From an uncultured Bacteroidota bacterium (lineage in GTDB: Bacteria > Bacteroidota > Bacteroidia > Chitinophagales > Chitinophagaceae), in contig CAIKYB010000009.1 in the NCBI GenBank assembly GCA_903831575.1, positions 1-64,000 on the forward strand: a DNA stretch of 64,000 nt, given 5' to 3'. The notes under the pieces are model-generated. The model saw only the letters and a list, made by a program, of their open reading frames with translations, was not told the origin of the DNA and made no database searches. Shown here in pieces: positions 31,990 through 40,649 of this stretch. The translations under genes and the position numbers were made by a program. How positions within the stretch are numbered: the stretch's first letter is position 1; each line of letters starts with the position of its first letter.

Positions 31990-32814
31990 CTACTTCAATA
32001 ATTCCAATAATTCTTGATCTTCTCTTTGAATCGCAATGTAATTAGACAGTATGAAATTTTCATCTCTATAATTGTAATTCATAAAAGATAGATGATTAGG
32101 GTATATTTTTGCAATGATATATCCAAGGCTATTCAATAATTCAAAATGATTTTTCAATAAATCTTTTGTTTGTATTGAGAATGGGCCATATTCAAATTGA
32201 ATTATTCTAATTTTTTTATTTTCCAACATTTCTTGAAAACCTAATAATACTTTATAGTCATGACCTTCAGTATCGATTTTTAAAAAATCGATATAATCAA
32301 TATGGTTAGATTTACAGAAGTCATCGCCACGAACAGACAAGATATCGGGAATTAATATGCTCCCTTGTCTAATAGTTACACTAGCACTGCTCAAATAAGA
32401 TGCATCTGGTATGTAAGAGAATTGTAGTTTGGTGTTTTCGTTTCCGAGTGCAATGTTGTTAAAATTGATTTTATTTTGAAATTCATTATTAATTAATTTT
32501 TCAAAAACTTGAGGGATAGGTTCAAATGCATATAATAAGTCGAAATTTAAATACTTATCAATGAAAATACTCCAATCGCCCTTATTCGCACCAACATCGA
32601 ATACTGTTTTTATCTTAATCTTTGATAGTTTTTTTATGAAAAAAGTTTCTCCATTGATTTTCATATCAGGGTTGGCATTCTGATAGCCTTTTTCTATCAC
32701 CCTTGCAAAAGTGTGTAGCTTTTTAATAAAAAAATTCCTTTTATTTTTAGCAATTAATAATTTAAAAGAATCAATAATTTTCATGAGAATTAATTTATAT
32801 TTTACAGGCCGCAA
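31990..32814 (-). CDS. FkbM family methyltransferase
   Basis: The 274-residue protein has the SAM-binding start FDVGANKGDWSIF (about 87-99), the acidic end of the second strand YAFEPIP (about 111-117) and LKIDTEGHDYKVLLGF, the FkbM hallmark. FkbM enzymes O-methylate sugars, polyketides or lipids. Met11 (base 32784) may be the true start. It is the last of three minus-strand genes and is 135 bases from the ATP-grasp-like gene, so a separate promoter is possible. Its substrate is unknown. Confidence 0.85.
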   Translation of the reverse strand: MRPVKYKLILMKIIDSFKLLIAKNKRNFFIKKLHTFARVIEKGYQNANPDMKINGETFFIKKLSKIKIKTVFDVGANKGDWSIFIDKYLNFDLLYAFEPIPQVFEKLINNEFQNKINFNNIALGNENTKLQFSYIPDASYLSSASVTIRQGSILIPDILSVRGDDFCKSNHIDYIDFLKIDTEGHDYKVLLGFQEMLENKKIRIIQFEYGPFSIQTKDLLKNHFELLNSLGYIIAKIYPNHLSFMNYNYRDENFILSNYIAIQREDQELLELLK

Positions 32815-32949
32815 TTCTTCGATTTGAAATAAGGTAGTGTAATTATTCTATTAAAAATTATAGCTAATTATATATCAATTGAAGTTATGTTTTGCTTTTT
32901 AATTATAATGGTATACAAAATTAGTAAAAATGGTATAAACTTTCTTGTC

Positions 32950-34131
32950 TCATTCAAAATAAGCGATGGTGCCGCCCACCCAATTTTCATTTTCATTATA
33001 TCTTGTTCCAATCATTTTTCCTTTACTTAACCTTGCAAGATTGTGAATGGCGATAGGTCTTTCCCATCCATTTTTCCAGAAATAAAATAATCGAATTTCA
33101 GCTTTTGCTGGCTCGTCGGGTGTTTCAATAATTGGGGCGTAGTTTACTTTCTTTTGTAAGATCCAGTTTCCCGGGTCTTTAATTTTTAGCATATCTTCTT
33201 CAGTAACATCAATAATGACACCTAATCCAGCGTATGAGAAAAGTGGCTTTAATACATAATCCTCTAATGGTAAAGGCATTTTAACCTCATTTAAAAAATA
33301 AGTTTCGGGGATATATTGATGTCGCAAAAATGGCAAAGTGAATTTGCTTATTCTGTAAAACCAATTTGGATGAGGTATCCAAGTTACATCATACTGCTGT
33401 TTTAAATCAATGACGTCTTCCAAATCATATTGTTTTATATCATCAAAAATAATTCTGTTGAATATCCTTTTGATCACTATTTTATTTCCTTCTTCTAAGT
33501 AGAATAATTGTGCTCCTTCCGCTTTTATTTTAGTGAAGCAAATTGTTTTTATGCCAAATATCTTCTCCATACATTTGAAGTCGATTTTTGTTTTTTGCTG
33601 ATCTGGATAAATTTCCAGTAAGATTACATTTTCAATATTTTCATCTCCAATAATGATATCTTTTAGTACTTGTAAATATCTTTCTTTATCATAGCCATTT
33701 AGGAAGGAGTCATAAGAAGCAGGGACTGCATGATGTAGTCGAGTAGAATCATCAAGACAAATTTGAAACCCAAACAAAGAAGGGAAACCTTGCATTTCTA
33801 TGAGTTGTGGCGATAGTTCATTGTGTTTATCTTGACAAATTCCAAAATCGAATACAAGCATTTGAGGATGTTCGTCTTCTCCTGGAAGATTATTATTTTT
33901 AGGAATGCTTCGCGCTGTTATTGTTTTAAAATCTTTATCTAAAATAAAGTCAATGATATACTCGCAGGTATCGAGCATTTTATTTTTAAAATCTTTTTCT
34001 ATGAAAATAGGGGTCTCTGCAATACTGAAATCAATTTCACTTTCGCATGATTTCTTGATGGTATGGATAATATTAAAATAGTCTTCTTTTGAAAACTGGT
34101 CATTAAAATTTTTCCTGAGTGACTTTTGCAT
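32950..34131 (-). CDS. Uncharacterised ATP-grasp-like protein
   Basis: I do not recognise a named family. The 393 residues show ATP-grasp traits in circularly permuted order: an early acidic PQLIEMQGFPSLFGF (109-122), like the metal site of glutathionylspermidine-synthase-type enzymes, later VLKPLFSYAGLGVI (293-306) as the nucleotide-binding lysine and glycine loop, then WILQKKV (323-329) for the adenine strand and AEIRLFYFW (344-352). Such enzymes join a carboxylate to an amine using ATP. It starts 14 bases after the amidotransferase gene, so the two probably act together. No signal peptide is seen. Confidence 0.6.
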   Translation of the reverse strand: MQKSLRKNFNDQFSKEDYFNIIHTIKKSCESEIDFSIAETPIFIEKDFKNKMLDTCEYIIDFILDKDFKTITARSIPKNNNLPGEDEHPQMLVFDFGICQDKHNELSPQLIEMQGFPSLFGFQICLDDSTRLHHAVPASYDSFLNGYDKERYLQVLKDIIIGDENIENVILLEIYPDQQKTKIDFKCMEKIFGIKTICFTKIKAEGAQLFYLEEGNKIVIKRIFNRIIFDDIKQYDLEDVIDLKQQYDVTWIPHPNWFYRISKFTLPFLRHQYIPETYFLNEVKMPLPLEDYVLKPLFSYAGLGVIIDVTEEDMLKIKDPGNWILQKKVNYAPIIETPDEPAKAEIRLFYFWKNGWERPIAIHNLARLSKGKMIGTRYNENENWVGGTIAYFE

Positions 34132-34145
34132 TGGACAACTACTGT

Positions 34146-34976
34146 TTATTGAATATTTATAAAGTCCTTAGTTGATTGTATTAAAAAATTAGGAATAACC
34201 TTAGCATAAGTCATGATAATTTTATCGGGGTCATTCAATTGCTCCATCATCGAATCCCATTTTTGTTCGCCATGGTTCTCTATAATTATTTTTTTCTTTT
34301 CTTCAGATTGTAGGTATTGTAACATGCCTTTTACATCGCCTTCCGGATGGAATTGTGTCCCAATCATGTGTTCGTTGAATCTGATTGCCATAATGGCTCT
34401 TTCCAGATTTACATGAGGGCGGTCTTTTTCAATGGCTAAAACAGTTGACCCTGAATTATGCATTTTTTTATAATCCGGATTTACAACTTGATAATCCCTG
34501 TTGTCAACTGCATAGAATGGATCAGAAAGTCCTCGCAAGACGTTGTCGTTGATTTCATTATTTGCAAAGTGAACAGGAAAGATGCCAAAAGAAGTACTCT
34601 TTCTTTTTTTTACTTCAGCAATTCCAAAAAATCTACAGGCTAATTGAAAAGAGTGGCAAATGAAAAATACATTTTTCTTGAACTTGTTATTTTTGTCTTT
34701 ATTAAAATCAATGACAGCTGCAATCCAATTGAAATATAATTCTTCCCAATTACTCCCGTCATCTTCTATAGGGCTCCCTGGCCCTCCACTTGAAATATAA
34801 ATATCATGATCGAGATTAGGAATTTGGTTGGATGCTCTGACTTCAAATTCATCAAGGGTGATGTCGAAATTATTTGTTTTGCCAAAATTTTCGATGAGTT
34901 CGCGTAAGCAACGCATCCCTTGATTTTCGCTACCCTTGTACAAATCCAATATGGCAATTCTGAGTGATTTTCTCAT
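34146..34976 (-). CDS. Class I glutamine amidotransferase-like protein
   Basis: The 276-residue protein has the GATase fold: SSGGPGSPI (62-70) for the oxyanion strand, the nucleophile Cys107 in ICHSFQLACRFFG, and His210 and Glu212 in GTQFHPEGD. It resembles GMP-synthase-type amidotransferases, but no synthetase domain is attached. Its likely partner is the ATP-grasp-like protein encoded next to it. The product could be ammonia passed to an acyl-phosphate intermediate, or hydrolysis of a gamma-glutamyl bond. The pathway is unknown. Confidence 0.78.
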   Translation of the reverse strand: MRKSLRIAILDLYKGSENQGMRCLRELIENFGKTNNFDITLDEFEVRASNQIPNLDHDIYISSGGPGSPIEDDGSNWEELYFNWIAAVIDFNKDKNNKFKKNVFFICHSFQLACRFFGIAEVKKRKSTSFGIFPVHFANNEINDNVLRGLSDPFYAVDNRDYQVVNPDYKKMHNSGSTVLAIEKDRPHVNLERAIMAIRFNEHMIGTQFHPEGDVKGMLQYLQSEEKKKIIIENHGEQKWDSMMEQLNDPDKIIMTYAKVIPNFLIQSTKDFINIQ

Positions 34977-35129
34977 TATTTAAAATAGTGAGCTAAAATA
35001 GCATATTTCTTTGAAGTGATGGTTTAAATACTTTATTAGTTGTAATTCTATTAATATGATACTATACGCCTTGTTCATTTAGTAATAATATCAATTCGCC
35101 AATTGTTTTATTATCTTTACGCCCTATTT

Positions 35130-36440
35130 ATGAAGACAAAAACTATAAAGAAAGACAAGGTTAATATCATCACGCTGGGATGCAGCAAGAATATGGTTGA
35201 TAGCGAAGTTTTGAGTGGTCAATTGATTGCTAATGATATTGATACTATTCATGAAAATGAAAAGCGCGATCATAATATTGTGATTATAAATACCTGTGGT
35301 TTTATTGAAAAGGCAAAAGAAGAAAGTATTAATACTATTCTCGAAAATGTTGCCTTGAAAAAATCAGGGAAACTCGATAAAGTATTTGTTACAGGATGTT
35401 TAAGTGAAAGATATAAATCAAATCTTGAAAAAGAAATTCCTGAAGTAGATGCTTATTTCGGAACCATGGAATTGCCCATGATATTGAAAAGATTTGAGGC
35501 GGATTATAAGGGTGAATTAATTGGAGAGCGTTTATTGAGTACACCTCAACATTACGCCTACATGAAAATTAGTGAAGGGTGTAATCGCACTTGTTCATTT
35601 TGTGCTATTCCATTAATGCGTGGACAACACGTAAGCAGATCAATAGAGTCTATTGTAAACGAGGCTAAAACCTTGGTGCAACGTGGTGTTAAAGAAGTGA
35701 TGTTGATTGCACAGGAATTGACTTATTATGGGTTGGACATTTATAAAAAAAGAGAGCTTCCAAAATTAATGCACGCGTTGGCCGATGTGGAAGGATTAGA
35801 ATGGATTCGTTTACATTATGCCTATCCATCAAAGTTCCCTTTAGAGATCATTGATGCTATGAAAGAGAGAAGTAATATTTGTAACTATCTCGATATGCCT
35901 TTACAGCATGCTTCCAACAATATGCTCAAACAAATGAAGCGCCAAATTACAAGAGAAGAAATGGAAGATTTGATTGCTGAAATCCGTAATCGAATACCTG
36001 ATATTTGTTTGCGCACGACTTTGATTGCAGGTTTTCCAGGCGAAACGAGAGAAGATGTAGAAGAGTTAAAAACTTTTTTGAAAAAAATGCGTTTCGACAG
36101 GGTGGGTACATTTACTTATAGTCATGAAGAGCAAACTAGTGCGCATGATTTGGTTGATAATATTTCTGAAGAAGAAAAAGAAGAGCGAGCTCAGGAAATA
36201 ATGGATGTGCAGCAAGATATTAGTTTGGAGAAAAATAGCGAAAAAATCGGGAAAGTATTTAAAGTAATGGTGGATAAAAAAGAGTCTGGTCGTTATCTTG
36301 GCAGAACAGAATTTGACAGCGTGGAAGTCGATAATGAAGTAATTATCAACTCTTCAAAAAAATTAGTAATAGGCGATTTCGTAAATGTAAAAATCACGAA
36401 TGCATTTGATTATGATTTGGAGGGGGAGGTGGTGAATTAG
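35130..36440 (+). CDS. rimO: Ribosomal protein S12 methylthiotransferase RimO
   Basis: The start at 35130 (MKTKTIKKDKVNIITLGCSKN) is chosen because the upstream TTG/ATG extension is out of family. The 436-residue enzyme has the N-terminal UPF0004 domain with LGCSKNMVDSE and two more cysteines, the radical-SAM motif CNRTCSFCAIP (Cys at about 144-151) and a C-terminal TRAM domain. It methylthiolates Asp of ribosomal protein S12 using two [4Fe-4S] clusters. TTATCTTTAC just before the start is a weak -7-like element. Confidence 0.94.
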   Translation: MKTKTIKKDKVNIITLGCSKNMVDSEVLSGQLIANDIDTIHENEKRDHNIVIINTCGFIEKAKEESINTILENVALKKSGKLDKVFVTGCLSERYKSNLEKEIPEVDAYFGTMELPMILKRFEADYKGELIGERLLSTPQHYAYMKISEGCNRTCSFCAIPLMRGQHVSRSIESIVNEAKTLVQRGVKEVMLIAQELTYYGLDIYKKRELPKLMHALADVEGLEWIRLHYAYPSKFPLEIIDAMKERSNICNYLDMPLQHASNNMLKQMKRQITREEMEDLIAEIRNRIPDICLRTTLIAGFPGETREDVEELKTFLKKMRFDRVGTFTYSHEEQTSAHDLVDNISEEEKEERAQEIMDVQQDISLEKNSEKIGKVFKVMVDKKESGRYLGRTEFDSVEVDNEVIINSSKKLVIGDFVNVKITNAFDYDLEGEVVN

Positions 36441-36587
36441 TTTAAAACGTTCAATAGGTTTAATAGGTTTGCAAAAAAATAAAGATAAACATCATAGCAT
36501 TACACTTTTTCAACCATGACGATAAGCAATAAGCGCAGCGAATTAAACATTTCAAACTTATTAAAGGTTAGTAAACATTTTTAAACA

Positions 36588-38186
36588 TTGCATTACACTG
36601 TATCATATCTGTCTTATGAATCTACGGGATTGTTTTCCAATCTTGTTACAGATTACTTGAATAATGATGAGAAAGTAAAATCTTTATATTTACATAGGCC
36701 TAATTTAAAAGGTATTGAGGAGGCAATAAAAATTAATTCCGAATCCAACACAGACAGGGCATTACTGGTTTCTGCATTAAAGAAGCAATATGAATCCATT
36801 CAGTCGTCTGAATTAGTAATTAAGAATATTGACTCCTTATTAAACGGAAATGTTTTTACCATTTGTACTGCCCACCAGCCAAACATCTTTACTGGGCATT
36901 TATATTTTATTTATAAAATCATTCATGCTATTAAATTGGCGGAAGAGTTAAATCATGCTATTCCTGAAAATCGTTTCGTGCCTATTTATTATATGGGCAG
37001 TGAAGATGCTGATTTAGATGAATTAGGAGAGATTTTTATTAAAGGCAAGACCTACAAATGGGCTACACAACAGAAAGGAGCTGTTGGTAGAATGAAAATT
37101 GACCAGTCTTTACTGGCAATGATGAACGAATTGGAAAGGCAACTTTCTATTGAACCATTTGGTTTAAAAATTATCAATAAAATAAAATCAATTTATACAG
37201 AGGGGAAGACAATCGAGCAGGCCACATTTGAATTTGTACATGACTTGTTTGGAGAATATGGGCTTGTGGTTTTATTGCCTGATAATAAAAATCTTAAAGC
37301 TTTATTCGCAAATATTGCAAAGAAAGAACTCACAGAGCAGTTTTCGTATCAATGTGTTCAAGAGACGATAAAAACTATTCCCAATCAGTATAAAGTGCAG
37401 GTTGCAGGACGGGACATTAATCTCTTTTATTTGAAAGATGATTTCAGAGAGCGAATTGAATGGAATAATGATAAGTATGAAATTGTAAATACAGCAATTA
37501 CTTTTACTCATGATGAAATCCTGCAGGAGTTGGAAAATTATCCTGAAAGATTTAGTCCGAATGTAATTTTAAGGCCATTGTTTCAGGAAATGATTTTGCC
37601 AAATATTGCATTTATCGGTGGAGGTGGAGAATTGGCTTATTGGATGGAATTGAAAAATGTTTTTGATAAAGCAACTATTCCTTATCCGGTTTTAATATTG
37701 CGAAATTCATTCAGTATCGTTGATGAAAAAACCTCGGACCTTATAAAAAAACTAGGGTTATATGAGGCGGATTTTTTCGAATCTGCAACTGCTATTCATG
37801 AGAAATTGGTAAAGAAAAACTCTACACATCATCTTGAGTTATCAAATGCAAAGCAATCTTTGCACCTCTTGTATAATGACATTAAAGCTGCTGCTTCTAC
37901 TATTGATGTCACTTTGGGTGATCATGCGGGAGCTATGTATGTAAAGTCTTTACGACGAATTGAATCTCTTGAAAAGAAAATGATAAAAGCAGAGAAGCGA
38001 AAATATGAAGACGAGCTACGACAAATATGTAAAATAAAGGTGGCTTTATTTCCTAATCATATTCTTCAGGAACGTGTCGATAATTTTTTACCTTACTATG
38101 CAAAGTGGGGGGATGATTTTATACCAGCGATTTATAAATCTTCTAAAGGGTTAGAGCAGGAATTTTGTATAATGTCAACTGCTTAA
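36588..38186 (+). CDS. bshC: Bacillithiol biosynthesis cysteine-adding enzyme BshC
   Basis: The 532-residue protein has BshC features: HYTVSYLSYESTGLFSNLV at the start, TAHQPNIFTGHLYFIYKI (about 95-112), YYMGSEDADLDEL (about 135-147) and FIGGGGELAYW (about 345-355). The enzyme adds cysteine to glucosaminyl-malate to finish bacillithiol. The start is TTG: the only in-frame codons upstream before a stop give no ATG, and the first internal ATG would remove conserved sequence. bshA and bshB are not in the window. A DinB protein resembling bacillithiol transferase lies at 48241. Confidence 0.93.
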   Translation: MHYTVSYLSYESTGLFSNLVTDYLNNDEKVKSLYLHRPNLKGIEEAIKINSESNTDRALLVSALKKQYESIQSSELVIKNIDSLLNGNVFTICTAHQPNIFTGHLYFIYKIIHAIKLAEELNHAIPENRFVPIYYMGSEDADLDELGEIFIKGKTYKWATQQKGAVGRMKIDQSLLAMMNELERQLSIEPFGLKIINKIKSIYTEGKTIEQATFEFVHDLFGEYGLVVLLPDNKNLKALFANIAKKELTEQFSYQCVQETIKTIPNQYKVQVAGRDINLFYLKDDFRERIEWNNDKYEIVNTAITFTHDEILQELENYPERFSPNVILRPLFQEMILPNIAFIGGGGELAYWMELKNVFDKATIPYPVLILRNSFSIVDEKTSDLIKKLGLYEADFFESATAIHEKLVKKNSTHHLELSNAKQSLHLLYNDIKAAASTIDVTLGDHAGAMYVKSLRRIESLEKKMIKAEKRKYEDELRQICKIKVALFPNHILQERVDNFLPYYAKWGDDFIPAIYKSSKGLEQEFCIMSTA

Positions 38187-38222
38187 CAATTTAGCCCACG
38201 GTTTAAACCGTGGGCTAAATTG
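38187..38222. repeat. 36-base perfect palindrome, REP-like element
   Basis: CAATTTAGCCCACGGTTT followed directly by its full reverse complement. It starts at the base after the bshC stop codon and would form a very strong hairpin, so it may also end bshC transcripts. The GCCCACGG arm resembles Bacteroidota REP-like repeats mobilised by TnpA(REP)/RAYT enzymes. A partial arm (GCCCACG) lies at 38269-38275. Confidence 0.8.
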
Positions 38223-38468
38223 AAATCGACGCTGTAAATATTAATATAATAATTTTTTTAAAAAAAGAGCCCACGAAAAGATAGGATCTGACATTTCATG
38301 AATTTATTTAGCTCAATTATTTTACTAGCCTTCCCTCAAGGTTTCTGCTAAGACAAAAAAACAAATGCAGCTAAACGGTTTTTTATCAATGTAAATAGAA
38401 TCGAAAATCTCGCCCTGACTTCTCTCCTGAAGGCAGGAGTGGGTAATAGGAAATTGTTCCGACAATAA
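38223..38468. other. Gene-free stretch with small hairpins
   Basis: The rest of this 332-base gap has no gene. It holds the single arm GCCCACG (38269-38275) and a hairpin CTCCTG-AAGG-CAGGAG (38424-38439) flanked by CCC and GGG, another GC-rich island in AT-rich sequence. Confidence 0.5.
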
Positions 38469-38469
38469 A

Positions 38470-38497
38470 AGAGGCTGTCCTTTTAAGACAGCCTCTT
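38470..38497 (-). terminator. Terminator of the M16 gene pair
   Basis: AGAGGCTGTC (38470-38479) pairs with GACAGCCTCT (38487-38496), loop of 7. On the minus strand it follows the stop at 38519 and is followed by TTTTATTGTC. Confidence 0.8.
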
Positions 38498-38518
38498 CGC
38501 ATAAAAATTAAAGTCCTA

Positions 38519-40612
38519 TTATTTAAAATCTGCTTCAGTAACTCCTTCATTGACTTTCACTTCATCAAGTGTAAAAGTCATTTCTTGTTCGCCGAAAGCT
38601 CTTACTGTTGTAAAAGGGATTAATATATTCCCTACTTTAGTATAGTTTGAATAATCTGCACTAATCGTTATTTCGGTTTCCTTAGCTTCCATAGTAGTTT
38701 CATCTCTCAATAGTAAGCCAGATTTGATCGAATAATATTCAACAGAGACCTTGCCACTTGGAGCGGTTACTTTTAATTTGTAAGTATCTTCTTCACCTAC
38801 TTTTCCTGTTCCTAAATAAGACGCCTGGTAATCTTTTGAAATGTAGAATAATTGTGGAATTAAAGCTTTTTCATCCTGAGCTTCTTTGATTTCTTTTTCA
38901 TCCATTTCTTCTTTCTTGCCACCCTGAACCTGATAGCCTTTAATGCCATCAAACATTTTTTCCATTACAGTCGCTTCACCCATTTTTACTTCTGTACGAT
39001 TTTTATTAGGAGCCATTTTCATATCGGTCCCTTTTAAACTCATTCCCTGTATTTCCATGGTAAAGGAAGTTTTCATGGTATTTATTTTCATGGCTTCATC
39101 TTTTCCTCCAATAGCTTTTAGGTAGCTGGCAATAATTGATGAAGCAGAAACAGCTTCAGTTGTTTTTTCTGTTTCTTTGATATTTATTTCGTTTGCTTTC
39201 TCTACAACTGGATTTGCGTATTTGTCATATTTTTTAATTGGGAATCCAAGTCTGCTTAGATTCGGCAAAATCTTGCTGCCATTTCCTACAATAACAATAC
39301 GGCTATTATTTTTCTCGAAATATTTCTTAGATACACGTTGAACATCTTCAACAGTTACCGCATTTATTTTTTGAAGGAAAGTGCGGTAATAATCTTTTGG
39401 TAAATTATTAATCAAAATATTAGTAGCATAAGAAGCCGTTCTTTCAGGATCTTCCATGCCTAATGCAAAGGAGCCATTGTATTTAGCTTTAGTATTATTC
39501 AACTCTTCTGCTGTGATTTTTCCTTCACGCATATTATTGATTTCATTGAGTATTTCAGCTACAGCACTATCAGCTTTTTCGCTTCTTACTTGCGCGCTAC
39601 TTGAAAATTGAGTTTGGAATCTGCCTGTACCAACAGTAGAATAACTGCCATAAGTAAATCCATGTTTTTCTCTTAAATTCATAAAGAGTTTGCTTTCTGC
39701 TCCCCCGCCTAAAATTTGATTGGCTATTGCTAAAGCATGGTAATCAGGGTTGCTTAATGGGTTATTGATCAAATTGCTCACTTTGATTTCTCCCTGAACT
39801 GCTGTTGGCAAGTCGATGAAATCAATTTCTGTTTCTTTTACATTGTCAACATTTGGGATTTCCTGCAAACTCATTTTTACGCCTTTCCAATTTCCAAATG
39901 CTTTTATAGCTAATGCTTTTGCGGCTTCTGGGGTGATGTCTCCAACAAAAGTCAGATAAGCCCGAGAAGGAGAGATATTGTCTTGATAGGCTTTTTTAAC
40001 ATCAGCTAAAGTCAATGCTTTTATCGATTCTTCTGTTTCAAATTCTCCCTGTGCTGAATTTTTTCCGTAGCTCAATGCGCCAACAACTCTCGCAGAAATC
40101 ATGGCAGCACTTTTTTCATTTGATTTTAAACCTGTTAATTTTTGTGTTTTTAATTTGTCAAATGACTCCTGAGGAAATGCAGGTGATTGAATAGCTTCAG
40201 CCATCATCATAAATGCTTTATCGAAGTAACGGCTAAGTGCAGACGCAAATCCACCTGATTCAAACAAACTTACATTCGCACCCATTTCATCAATAGCTTG
40301 ATCGAATGTCGCTTTAGGTGTTTTTGTTGTTCCTTCTCCAAGCATTCCTCCCATCATTCCATTGACGCCAGCTTTCTTTCCTTCAACAAGTGGGCCTCTG
40401 TCGATGCTGAGTGTAGCGTTTACTTTTGGAAGCTTGTGGTTTTCTACTACAAGTATGGTTATTCCGTTTGGTAAGTTATAGATAACAGGATCTTTTATAG
40501 TAATAGTTGGTGCAGGTCCCGCTTTTGGCTGTTTGCTGCGATCAATTTTTTCCTGAGAAAAGCCATTAATTGTTAAGGTGGCTCCTAGAAAGAGAAATAA
40601 AATTTTGTACAT
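38519..40612 (-). CDS. M16 family protein, probable non-catalytic subunit with C-terminal lipoprotein-sorting-like domain
   Basis: The 697-residue protein has a signal peptide (ILFLFLGATLTINGFSQ). Residues about 30-460 form the M16 fold, but at the catalytic position, where HxxEH is expected, the text is GVNGMMGGMLGEG, so no metal site remains. The second half-domain motif RGxxY-type region is present (LREKHGFTYGSYS). Residues about 490-697 form an extra domain (SIIASYLKAIGGKDEAMK..., YYSIKSGLLLRDE) like the LolA/lipoprotein-sorting fold often joined to M16 proteins in this phylum. It pairs with the active enzyme at 40650, which ends 38 bases upstream of its start. Confidence 0.88.
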   Translation of the reverse strand: MYKILFLFLGATLTINGFSQEKIDRSKQPKAGPAPTITIKDPVIYNLPNGITILVVENHKLPKVNATLSIDRGPLVEGKKAGVNGMMGGMLGEGTTKTPKATFDQAIDEMGANVSLFESGGFASALSRYFDKAFMMMAEAIQSPAFPQESFDKLKTQKLTGLKSNEKSAAMISARVVGALSYGKNSAQGEFETEESIKALTLADVKKAYQDNISPSRAYLTFVGDITPEAAKALAIKAFGNWKGVKMSLQEIPNVDNVKETEIDFIDLPTAVQGEIKVSNLINNPLSNPDYHALAIANQILGGGAESKLFMNLREKHGFTYGSYSTVGTGRFQTQFSSSAQVRSEKADSAVAEILNEINNMREGKITAEELNNTKAKYNGSFALGMEDPERTASYATNILINNLPKDYYRTFLQKINAVTVEDVQRVSKKYFEKNNSRIVIVGNGSKILPNLSRLGFPIKKYDKYANPVVEKANEINIKETEKTTEAVSASSIIASYLKAIGGKDEAMKINTMKTSFTMEIQGMSLKGTDMKMAPNKNRTEVKMGEATVMEKMFDGIKGYQVQGGKKEEMDEKEIKEAQDEKALIPQLFYISKDYQASYLGTGKVGEEDTYKLKVTAPSGKVSVEYYSIKSGLLLRDETTMEAKETEITISADYSNYTKVGNILIPFTTVRAFGEQEMTFTLDEVKVNEGVTEADFK

Positions 40613-40649
40613 CTTAATATTTTTTAACTATTGAATGAATGGTGTATGG

